Source of the DNA: Pachyseris speciosa
Lineage: Eukaryota; Cnidaria; Anthozoa; Scleractinia; Pachyseridae
NCBI GenBank assembly: GCA_016490735.1
Contig: JAEMWC010000351.1
Location: 713,501 to 777,500, forward strand
Direction of reading: 5' to 3'
Length of the DNA stretch: 64,000 bases
Part shown: piece by piece, positions 23,731 to 33,922 of the stretch
Numbering within the stretch: the stretch's first letter is position 1
How the letters are laid out: each line of letters starts with the position of its first letter
Notes under the pieces: model-generated
What the model saw: only the letters and a program-made list of their open reading frames with translations
Databases searched by the model: none
What the model was told of the DNA's origin: nothing
Program-made: the position numbers and the translations under genes

Positions 23731-25253
23731 CGAGGCGCGTAGCGCCGAGTTGGTTATAATCATTTCATATCCAGCAAGTCCGAGTAGAATAATTGTTTTA
23801 TTAAAAACTCTACGACGCATAATTGAGAATCTGAACAAAAAGAGGTGGAAGAAAACCTTTTGGTGTGTTGCAACGTTTCCGAGCAAAGTTGAATGAATTC
23901 AATGAAACTGTCCGGGAATAACGTCGAAGCTTCAGTTTAGGGTCCATTTTGGAAAAAGTGCAGAGTTTATTTTCTCTGAATGGTTGTAAATGGTCAGTAG
24001 TATGGTAAAAAATATTCAATCATTGCTCAAAGAGGGTGGAACGGCTTTAATGTAGATGTACGAGCCGAAGGAAACGAATTTGTAATACATCAAAACAACA
24101 GCACCATGGGCGAATTTCATCAAAATGAAGACACAATTTCAATTATTTTGATGGACTGGAACATTGTCTCACCAGACCCGGTCGGAAAAAAGATATATGA
24201 GGGATAAGCAAGACAAATGTCCAGGTTATGCTTCAAGAAATGGCTTATAGAAATTTGTCTCGATGCGTGGAACAAAAACTGGAACCGCGGCAAAACAGAA
24301 TAACAAAAACAACAAGAACGGCGATCCTTCTCATTTTTTACAAAACATCATATCTGTAAGGGGCAAGTTTGAAGCTGGTGGTTGCTACATTGCATCGAGT
24401 GCAGGTCAGAACATTTTTAGTGCGTGTTAAATTTTTAAAAAGTGTTAATGATCGCTTGGAGAGATTTTCAATAGTGGATTTTTGCTGCAAATTTTAGCTG
24501 AAGTTCTTGTTTCTTCAGTTTGTTTTGAATAGACTGGCCCGTGAGCCCGTGACACTTGTTGTTGAATACATATTTTCAATTTCGTTTATTTAAGTTCAAA
24601 AACTTTTTCAGTATTTCCTTAAATAAGAGTGCGTTTTGCTATTAGCTAAACATCAACAGCCCGGAAAATTTTCTTAGCGCTGCAAGAAAATTTTTAACAC
24701 GATCTCAGCACTGTTTCTTGTCGTTCTAAAACACTCAGCAATGAAAAATTGAATTCCGTTTGTATTTCAGTTTCAGTTTCGAAATTTCTACTCCTTAATT
24801 CCGCTGCGAGACGACTAATGTTTTAATGGCTGCCATTTCAAGGGAAAATTCTATTGAGCTTTGTCTGTTTGCTGAAGCGTTCATTGACCATATAAGGTAG
24901 TGCAGGTATATGAGCGAGAGCCTGTGTCCGGCTAGCCAATGAAAATGCTGGAAATCTGATATCCGTAGTTCAGTTTTAAATAACCATTACTAATCATAAA
25001 AATTACAATTTCCTCGATTGTGATTGGTTTAAAAAACTCCTATTTTCCACTCATTCACTTGCCAAGTTGTTATCGGACAGTTTGTTATTGGACAGTTTGT
25101 TATCGGACAGTTCAATAAGCCAATCACATTCAAAGTAGTATTTTAAATCAACCAATCACATTCAAAGTTTTAGTTTAAATCAACTAATCACAACCTTGGT
25201 TTCAATCACCATAGAAACAGTGTACAGACTCCTAAATTGGGGCTTTCTTCAAA
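23731..25253. other. Non-coding stretch upstream of the Crypton frame
   Basis: No supported gene. 25070-25115 has three copies of GTTATCGGACAGTTT-like words, and 25010-25200 carries several CCAAT-type boxes (TGATTGGTTT, CCAATCACA, CCAATCACA, CTAATCACA). These could serve as a promoter for the adjacent Crypton frame. Confidence 0.4.
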
Positions 25254-26862
25254 ATGGGAAATTTTTTCCCCTTGAACAATGACAATATTTTAGAAAACAG
25301 TAGTGATTTTGTTTATCCTATGGCACAAGTGTTTATGCCAACAATGCAGACGAGTTCCTTCCTGGATATGTTGACATGTTCAGATGAAGTTCAGCCCTCC
25401 ACAACATCGTTTATCGCTTCGCAACAACTGCAAACGGAGGCAAACATCCAGCCGACTGAAATACCACTGCACAGTCTTTCCTCCAGTGAAAATCCTCCTT
25501 TTGTTCGACAAAACAGAGCAACAATGGCAGCAGATTAAGGTCGTTTTCCCCTTGTATCGGACGAAGAAATTTCGGAAATAAATGAAACTGCAGCTTCCAA
25601 AAACACCGCTCGAGCAACCAAAACATGGATGGCAGTATGGGCAGAATGTTGTAAAGCCAAAAATGATTTAAACATAGAGTCATATTATCCACAAGCTCTT
25701 GACGACCTCTTAAACAAGTTTTACGTTGAAATAAGGAAGAAAGATGGTACTGAGTACGAACCCGACTCGTTGAGAGTAATGCAGGCAACCATAGATCGCT
25801 ATCTTCGTCACAAGAACTATCCAGCGAGCATCATAACCGGTCGTGAGTTCACAAAGTCGCAAGAAACGCTCGACGCAAAAGCGAAACAACTTCGCCGTCA
25901 GGGAAAAGGTAAACGCCCAAACAAAGCACAGCCATACAGCGAAACAGATGAAGAAATCTTCTGGAGAGAAGGCAAATTTGGACACCACAATAGCCTTGCG
26001 TTGACAAACGTAAGAATGGGAGAGCACAGAATCGGACAGATAATGAAGTCTGTAGCTAGCTGTTTGCCCCCTGAGTCCAACAAGAAGATCACAAATCACT
26101 CGACGCGAAAAACCGTCGTTGCCAAGCTTAAGAATGCTGGTCAACCTCGTCACAAGATTATCCAGGGGGCCGTTTCTCGAATGTCCCGTAAACGTTTCGG
26201 GCCCGAAAAGCCATTTCAAAAACTAAGATCCATCTATTCTAAAAGGTTGGCCTTTAACTATGATTTCAAGATACAAAAGGGCAAATTTGTTGCAAAATTT
26301 CATGCCCGGAAACGTCTTCGTTTTTAACGAGATATGAAGGAAATTGTGGCACCCGAAATAGACCCGAAAAGTTTCTGGGGTTTCGAGAAACGCACGCCAG
26401 ATCACAGGACATGCTCGGGAATCCTCCTTGGATGATTATGACGAAACAATTGTCAGTGAAAGACGAGAATTATCTCACATCGCTACCGGATACGTGCCAG
26501 CACAATCCAGCACCACATCTGCGATTTCTTCAACATCTGCTCCATCAACAAGTCGTTTGCCATTGCACGGTTCGGTGCCTGCAACTTCAGCAAATCCATC
26601 AGCTGTATGCATGAAAGAGAACGTTCGACCAGTAGTCTCAATCAGTTCAAATCAAGTTTCCTCATCAGAGAATCCGGCAGAATTCACCGGTGTGCCGTCG
26701 TCCACGTACAGCATGGCCAAGAAACAGAATCTCTTGGCACCATTTCAAATTTTTAACAGTTGTGTGTTTAACACCAACAACTTCAGAGCAAATCCAAGTC
26801 CCGAAAAGCCAAGGAAACTAAGAATCATCATTGACTCTGACTCTGACTCTGACTCTGATTAG
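25254..26862 (+). pseudogene. Crypton-type tyrosine recombinase, disrupted
   Basis: The protein starts MGNFFPLNND at 25254. After one in-frame TAA (25536-25538) it continues as the DUF3504/Crypton-like domain: KTWMAVWAECCKAKN, EPDSLRVMQATIDRYL, and the box-II motif NHSTRKT (His at 26097, Arg at 26106). After a MITE (26166-26396) come ITGHARESSLDDYDE, with the presumed nucleophile Tyr at 26437, and a Ser-rich tail ending in repeated Asp-Ser (26862). Members of this family cut and join DNA through that tyrosine. The segment between LALTNV and MGEHRIG is shorter than expected, so box I (the first Arg) has probably been lost by internal deletion. A stop, a deletion and an insertion make it inactive. 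Confidence 0.8.
26166..26396. mobile_element. 231-bp MITE inside the Crypton recombinase
   Basis: Ends share inverted CGTTTCTCGAA blocks and inner TTTCGGG/CCCGAAA words. CCAG is present on both sides (26162-26165 and 26397-26400), a probable 4-bp target duplication. Without the insert the frame reads IIQITGHARE across the site, exactly the recombinase motif. Confidence 0.8.
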
Positions 26863-27246
26863 TTTACAGCTTGAAGTCAGCTTTTAAACATTGTACTTAG
26901 CAGGAAAAAACAGCCTCGTTGAGCGTTTGGGCTGGTTTTCAAATATTCTGATAAGTTGTTCTGCGCAGTTCTGCGCTTTTCGCTTTTGACTGACATAAGA
27001 CTTGTTTTTCGCTGGTCACTTAGCAACCAGCAAGCCATTACATTTTGATTGTAGTCAATTTCAGAGCGACATTAAACAATTCACGTTTCTTTTGTCAGTC
27101 TTTTAATGCAAAATTTCCCGTCTTTTTATAACTTGCCCTTCTTCTTTTCTCGAAAATTGTAATTTTTATGATTGCAAGAGTTATTGTGGATTTGCTACTC
27201 TTACTACCGTGATCTTGGAACCGCCATTTTTGACCCATAACAAGAA
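26863..27246. other. Non-coding stretch
   Basis: 3' flank of the Crypton frame, with no supported feature. Confidence 0.4.
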
Positions 27247-28462
27247 TTGCATTATGATTTGGCTGACGACTTGACAACATTTTTACATGACAAAGGCTCC
27301 TTAGAACAACTGTTTAGTACTATAGAAGCATTCGAAAGGTGTTCCGGCTTGAAATTAAACAAAGACAAAACGGAAGCTTACTGGCTTGGTAGCAGCCACA
27401 ATCGTAACGAAAACTTGAATATAGAAACGGTTAACAAGCCTATGAAATTTCTCGGAATTTATTTTACCTACAATTCACGTCTGAAAAACGAATTAAATTT
27501 CGATGCCACTCTAAATCTTTAAAAAAAAAACTTTAAATAACTGGCAATGGAGAAATCTTACAGTCTTTGGTAAGATTAAAATTATTAAAACATTTGCGAT
27601 GCCGAAACTGTTGTTCCGGGCTTCCGTGTTAACCTTTGATAAAGAATTTTTAAAAAGACTTGACACAGTATTGTTTAATATTTTATGGAAAGGTAAAGAT
27701 AAAATCAAACGTCTCGCTCTGATTAGTGACTATAGTGATGGAGGACTTAAAATGCCCTATCTGGAATCTACAATCAAAACTCAAAGAATCATGTGCCTTA
27801 AAAAGTTTATTGATAATTATTACAGTCCTTCTTCATTGCAATTGTGATGTTGCTGACCCACCTATATCCCTACAAAAGTTTTATCGCGAGTGTTTTGATG
27901 CCTGGGCTACAGCCACCAAGAAACAACCTTCTTCGCGCGACCACATTATGGAACAGATACTGTGGGATAATAAATATCTTCGTATCGATGGCAAACCTCA
28001 ATTTTGTAAAAAGTCATTTATGGCTGGAATCTCAAAAATTAAGGACATCCTCCTTCCGAATGAAAAATTAAAACCTTGGAATTTCTTTACAGAAAAAGGC
28101 CTTAATTTAAACAATTATCTTTTGATATTAGGACTTTCAAAAGCACTCTCGGAATCATGGAGGGCCTTGTTAAATTCGGAAACCACGTGTTGCTCTCAAA
28201 TCCCAGATTCGGATTCTACGGATTTCTCAGACTTTACCTTCCACTCAAAGACTGGTGATATTAACCTGATTCAACTCACTAGTAAAAAGCTGTATTGGAC
28301 TCTTGTAGAGGATATACGCGTACACCCCACTGCCAGGCTAGAATAAAGTACATACTAGGATACTTCACAAATTAATGTCATCAAGTAAGCTGAAGCCACT
28401 CTAAGGGCACTAAGGCCACATGGTAGCGGGCATTACCCCTTAAATCTACCAAAGCAAAGATT

Positions 28463-28543
28463 GAGCCCAAGCATTAGCAGCCATGGACAGCTGTTTCGGC
28501 CTTGTTAGGCCTCATCAGCATGGCATAGCTAACGCTCAGGCTC
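28463..28543 (-). ncRNA. Hammerhead ribozyme 1 (type I)
   Basis: Minus-strand order: an outer stem-I strand, then GCCATG, the core CTGATGA (28518-28512), stem II GGCC-TAACAA-GGCC, the core GAAA (28497-28494), a tiny stem III ACA-GC-TGT, the cleavage triplet GTC, then CATGGC pairing with GCCATG. The outer stem continues for 16 more pairs (GAGCC...TTAGC with GCTAA...GGCTC, counting G-U). Cleavage is predicted between 28486 and 28485. All invariant core bases are present. Confidence 0.9.
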
Positions 28544-28723
28544 AAGTACCCACATATCAATAAAACAAGCAAAGGAAACGTAAAGCTTGTGGGATGTGGC
28601 TGGAGTCACAAGGATACTTCACAAATTAATGTAATCAAGTAAGCTGAAGCCACTCTAAGGGCACTAAGGCCACAAGGTAGCAGGCATTACCCCTTAAATC
28701 TACCAAAGCAAAGATTAAGCCCA

Positions 28724-28791
28724 AGCATTAGCAGCCATGGACAACTGTTTCGGCCTTGTTAGGCCTCATCAGCATGGCATAGCTAATGGCT
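28724..28791 (-). ncRNA. Hammerhead ribozyme 2 (type I)
   Basis: Same core as ribozyme 1: CTGATGA, stem II GGCC-TAACAA-GGCC, GAAA, stem III ACA-GT-TGT, triplet GTC, and inner stem I GCCATG/CATGGC. The outer stem is shorter (CATTAGC with GCTAATG). Predicted cleavage lies between 28740 and 28739. The single change against copy 1 falls in the stem III loop and is neutral for the fold. Confidence 0.88.
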
Positions 28792-29791
28792 AATGGCTTC
28801 CTAATGTCCACCCTCTTGACAGCATTTTAAAACCTTTTTCAAAATTTTTATTACTTATAATTCATGATCAAATTACAAATAATAAAATATTAATGTACAA
28901 TTAAGTTATTATAGTCAAACGGTTGCAAAATTCGTACTATAGCGCTAAATACAATCTCAAAGCACGATGGGAAGGTTGGGTGTGATACAGTTGAATTGCA
29001 CTGATCGATGGGAAGGTTTGGTGGAATACTGACGAATATACAACGGCTTTCCTACATTCTGATTGGCTGTATTTTCTATGGCATGGTATAAAACTCCATA
29101 TACAACGACCAAGATCTCAACTGGAAACAGATATATTTTATTCCACACAAAGTGACTAGATATGAGTACAAGAATTTTTCAATACAAATTGCCTAATGCA
29201 TTCTATATACCAACAAACTCTTATATAAAATAAAGTTATCGGACACTTCGTTGTGCTTGTTTTGGGAGAGTATGAAGAATCCCTCGAGCATTTGTTTTTA
29301 CAGTGTCAATTCAGCAAAATCTTTTGGATGTAAATTATTTCCTGGTTGAATGAATTCAATTTTACAATCATGGAGTTAAAGGATAGCGAGATCATGTTAG
29401 GTTATACGAACGAAAGTCCACATTGGACTCTTCTTAATCATATCCTTATTATTGTAAGCAAGTAATTTATTCAAGTTGACTAAGAAAATCTAAGCCTCTA
29501 TTATCTCAATTCATCGTTAAAATGAAACGTAGAATGCATTGAACATTAAATCTCTAAGAGGAGATAGGATTAATTTTCCCGAAAAGAAATGGAAGATCAT
29601 AAGAAAATAAATTTTTATTAATTTATCGTGTAGCTATACTTTGTATGCACTGTAGTGGTATGCGTAGCCAATTTTTCTGTAAGTAGGCTGAGTAATTTTT
29701 GTAATTTGTGGTGTAACAGTAGTGTAAGTACAAGTTCTGTAAGTAGGTTTATGTAGTTATAGTAGCGTAACTAAAACAGCAATGCAATGTA

Positions 29792-29832
<41 letters not shown>

Positions 29833-29835
<3 letters not shown>

Positions 29836-30168
29836 CAATAACAAGAGTTTCATTCAACATATTGCTATAAATATGATTTTAAAGACAGATTCCAAAGTTG
29901 TTATTTCCAACTGAGAATCTTAGAAGTCATTATAAATTCTTACACTCTCAAACTAGGAGGTGGTCTGTCTTGTTGATGAACTCTCATTGGGAAATGACTT
30001 ATTCGTTTAAAACTGGAATGCGAATTCGCTAGGCAAGCAGCAATGACGTTTATTCAAAAGAAACTCCCAAATCTTTTCAATTCTAGTATCGTCCTCGTCA
30101 TTGTTGAATATTTTATTGGGCTGCCTGTGACGAGCACAAAACCCTTCAAACCCTTATTTCCCATTTAG
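29833..30168. other. Non-coding stretch before the second GGT gene
   Basis: No supported motif apart from the pyrimidine-rich tract CTTCTCTCTTTCAG ending at 30185, which looks like a splice acceptor. An untranslated or first coding exon of GGT may therefore lie further left and was not found. Confidence 0.4.
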
Positions 30169-30185
30169 ATGCTTCTCTCTTTCAG

Positions 30186-30565
30186 GTATACAAAAGCTCT
30201 CGGCATTCTAGCTGCTGCTGCGTTCGTTGGTATAGCTGTTGGTGTTCCTGTTTGGTATTACACGAGAGGAGATGTCGGAGATAGCTCGGATGGGGGCCCA
30301 TACCATAAAGAGGCGGTCGTCACGGATAACGAGCAATGTTCCGTCATTGGTAAGAAAGTCCTTGTCGACAACGGCTCAGCTGTTGATGCAGCTATCGCTG
30401 CCATGTTTTGCCTGGGTGTCATAAACATGCATTCGTCCGTAGTAGGAGGCGGTGGAGTGATGCTGGTGTATACTCAGAGCCGAAGGGAGGCAAATGTGCT
30501 TGACTTTAGAGAAACTGCTCCGGCCACTACAAAGACGGATTTGACAGAAGAAGAAGCCAAAGCTG
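30186..30565 (+). CDS. GGT exon A: membrane anchor and large-subunit start
   Basis: Begins RYTKALGILAAAAFVGIAVG, a hydrophobic signal-anchor, then the large-subunit start with DNGSAVDAAIAAMFCLG, the GGGG loop and LDFRETAP (substrate Arg). Donor GTTTGT at 30566, phase 1. Confidence 0.88.
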
Positions 30566-33500
30566 GTTTGTATAGATCTTGCTGACCCCTAAAGCAAACT
30601 TGGAGAAAAATCCCATATATTTCTGCCAAAAAATTAGTACAACAACAACAATAACCACAGGTAGCTAAGCTCTACTCTCTTGTCATCCGAACCACACGTT
30701 GCCACACCACGTGTCCCGGATAACAAGAAATCCAAATGTTACGATGGTGTCTCGCAAAGTTATTGGCAGTGGGAATTTATTTGTGCGGAACGAGGGCACG
30801 CAATCCGCAAAATCTGCAAACATTGAAAACCACAAACCGTTTCATCCTACACGGTATCTTAAATTGGAATTAAACCAGGAATTGCTTATGTCAAGTCATG
30901 TCATGTAGTATGATGTCAACAACCATGTCATGATATCGATAATGATATGACATGTCAGTCATACGTCATGCCATGTCATGCCATGAAATCCCCTTATGCT
31001 GTATTAGAACAAGTTATTGTGCGCGAAAATTGTAAGAATGATTCTCGTGGTTCTCGCGTACGATTCAAAGTCTATATTCGATTCAAACTCCAATACAACT
31101 TCAGAGCAATGTTGCTCACGCCTCGTAATTTTAAGTGTGCTACTTTGTGCCATGCCCGTGGCCTACTGTACTTAACATAAAAAATAATTGCCCCACTATT
31201 AGACTCATTGCCTTCTACTCAGTCCAGTTTTCATTTCTAAAAGCTTTCTTTTTTACTTGTAAGGCGGTCTTTCTATCGCAGTCCCTGGCGAAGTACATGG
31301 TACATACCGAGCTTGGAAAGAATACGGCCGATTACCATGGCAACGTTTGGTTCAACCTGCCATCGATTTGGCCAGGGATGGATTCCAGATAAGCGCTGCA
31401 CTTGCTGACGTGTTGAAGGATGATCCGACGGTGGAGAAAATAAAAAATGATGACGGATTGAAGTATGAGAACATTAGCTATGCTACTTGTGTGAAAAGCT
31501 GTCGCTATTTTCAGGTTGGCGACAAAAATTCCTACATTGATAATATGGTTCATTCAGTTTCAAGAGTTAGTTCACCGAGAAATAAGAAAGCTAAGAACTT
31601 CGCGAAAACCCATGTTTTCACTCGGATATCAGCTCAACCGAAAGTGCTGTCATCTTTAGCTAAAATTTAAAGTCCGCCCTGTCTTATGCCCTAGTGCGTA
31701 TCTTCCATTTTTTACTGCCAGCTCTTTTAGTTTTAACGGTCAATCGTTAAAGTTCCCTGATGAGTGTTGTCCTATAATTTTGAACCATACGAAATAGCAC
31801 TGTCGCACTAAAGCGATGATTATTCCTGAAGCCTGAACTCCTGTGAAGTTTTCTTCCATTTCAATATTTTATCGCCGGACCATAAACCAGGGAAAAGGTT
31901 TTAATCACGTTGGTTTTAAGGCGCTGTTACACTCTTTTTGCAAACATTCCAGAGAACTGCTGTTCGATAAAAATGAAGAGCCCTACAAGCAGGGTAAAGT
32001 GATCACCAACAAAAAATATGCATGTACCCTGGAAAAAATACAAGAGGATCCCGAATCGTTTTACAACGGTCCGCGGGCCTCAGATATTGCAGATGACATG
32101 AAAACTCTCAAAGGCGCTGAAGGGGAAGTTACTACGGAAGATTTGAGGAAGTACCAAACAGTAACAAGGGAACCACTAAAAGGCAACCTATCGGGCATGA
32201 CAATGTACCTCACCCCTCCCCCTTCAAGTGGCGCTGTACTGGCACTCATCCTGAACATACTGAAAGGTGAGAAGCATTCAAATGTCCTACAATTCCTGTG
32301 GAGCATACATCTACAGTGCACTGTTATCCTCTATGGTCATTTCGATTGAATTACTTATTCATTCATCACACAGTACACTGAAATAGCTAACTGTTCAGCC
32401 CACCACTCGCAGGAATTAAAAAAAAATAATATTATGTTCTCTATCTAGCGCTTTTAGTACCGTTGTTTACAGTCTCAAAATGAAGTAATTTATTTATTTT
32501 TCAAATTTTCTATTTGGGTTTTCGTTCCTCCTCCCTTTCCAAGCAAAGCCTTCTACTATGGTGCTAAGGTTTGAAAAAGGTGGTTGGCTTTTATATTTTA
32601 AGAAACTGTGGTGCTTAAGGGATTTTTTCTGGCCTATTTAACATCATCATAACCCTATTATCGTCATCGTCATCGTCATCATCACCATCACGATCATCAT
32701 CATCATCATCATCATCATTATCATCAAAACCGCAGGACAGATAAGGATCATATTTTAAGAATGTGAGTAGCAAAACCAAGTTAATTAATTATTCCTTTTT
32801 AGCAGCTGTGGTTATCATTACTGTCCCCTGCCACTCTCTTGCATAACATACCGTAAAAGCTCTATTAAGCTCCCCCTCTCTATTAAGTCCCCTCTCTAAT
32901 AAGCCCCCCGTTTGGAAGTCGTTTTTGTAATAAGCCCCCCTGTCTAATACCCCGCCCGAAATCCACTTCATGCGGCCCAGCTGGTTTATTTTGAAACAAA
33001 TAGACACTGAAACACATAATACTGTTTGCTGCCCTATATCAAATAATATAGTTTCACTGTAGTTGTTTGAGTTTTGTACAAAAACTATTTTAAGACGAAT
33101 AAGGCGTCTTTAAGATTTGAAGTAAGCCCCCCGTCTCTATTAAGCCCCCCTCTCTAATAACCCCCCCCCCGTTAATGAGGCCTGAAATTAAAAAGCCCCC
33201 AGGGGGCTTAATAGAGCTTTTACAGTGAAAGCGGCTCAGCACAATAGTTATAACTATAATTTGAACAGTCACACTAAAGGATTACAGATGAAGTTTGTTG
33301 AGAGGCCGTGCCGTGACTCGGGCCTGGTGCAGAGAGCTCCAGGTCGCAGTCACGGTTGCTAAAAAAAATTGTTCAGGGGAAGGGGTGATAAAAATTGGGA
33401 TGTTTTGCTGGAAAAAAAAGTTAAAGTGTCCCAGAAATTTTGGCTGGTATTGTTGTAAGATCGATTCGTTTCACCCTTTATATAGCTACCATGTTGAGGC

Positions 33501-33760
33501 TCAAATATTGAGGTTGTTGGTATACGTTGCTCTTTGGTAGAGAACAGAGAAGAAGACTGAATCAAAACAACGTTGAATCTCAACACCATTGCTTACTTCA
33601 TAAAATTAAAATCAAGCCTACCATGACACGCCGCGATCCACATCTATGTGACTCAGGAGACAACCGATTAACTCCCGGGGGAAGGGGGTACTCCCTATAA
33701 TGGCCTATGCGGGGAGGCTCCGCCCGAAACTGGGGTACCTTTTCCACGCTTGGTGTATGA

Positions 33761-33849
<89 letters not shown>

Positions 33850-33883
33850 CGTACGTACGTACGTACGTACGTACGTAAGTAAT

Positions 33884-33922
<39 letters not shown>

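Larger units (their letters stand above)
28357..28800 (-). mobile_element. Retrozyme: two tandem hammerhead-ribozyme repeats
   Basis: Two tandem copies of a unit starting GGATACTTCACAAATTAATGT (28357 and 28613). Each contains, on the minus strand, a complete type I hammerhead motif (28463-28543 and 28724-28791). The distance between the two predicted self-cleavage sites is 254 nt, the size of known small circular retrozyme RNAs of animals. The second copy is truncated at the right. The element is non-coding and must borrow a reverse transcriptase. It lies inside the LINE above. Confidence 0.85.
27247..29832 (+). mobile_element. LINE remnant (L1/Tx1-like) with 3' end and TAA tail
   Basis: 27247-28345 encodes the last reverse-transcriptase block (LADDLTTFLHD), SGLKLNKDKTEAYWLG, KFLGIYF, WRNLTVFGKIKIIKTFAMPKLL, and the post-RT domain (FYRECFDAWATATKK, LGLSKALSESWR). 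After a 760-bp interruption that includes the retrozyme dimer, 29105-29620 resumes with WKQIYFIPHKVT and EYEESLEHLFLQC (a C-terminal zinc-knuckle-like domain). The element ends in a (TAA)n tail at 29797-29832. Frameshifts at 27520, 27840 and around 29200 make it dead. It belongs to the same family as the minus-strand copy at 1-1050. Confidence 0.85.

Noticed and set aside
30169..30185. ATG at 30169 as the GGT start
   Set aside because: Not fully excluded, but the bases form a pyrimidine tract plus CAG typical of an acceptor, so an upstream exon is at least as likely.
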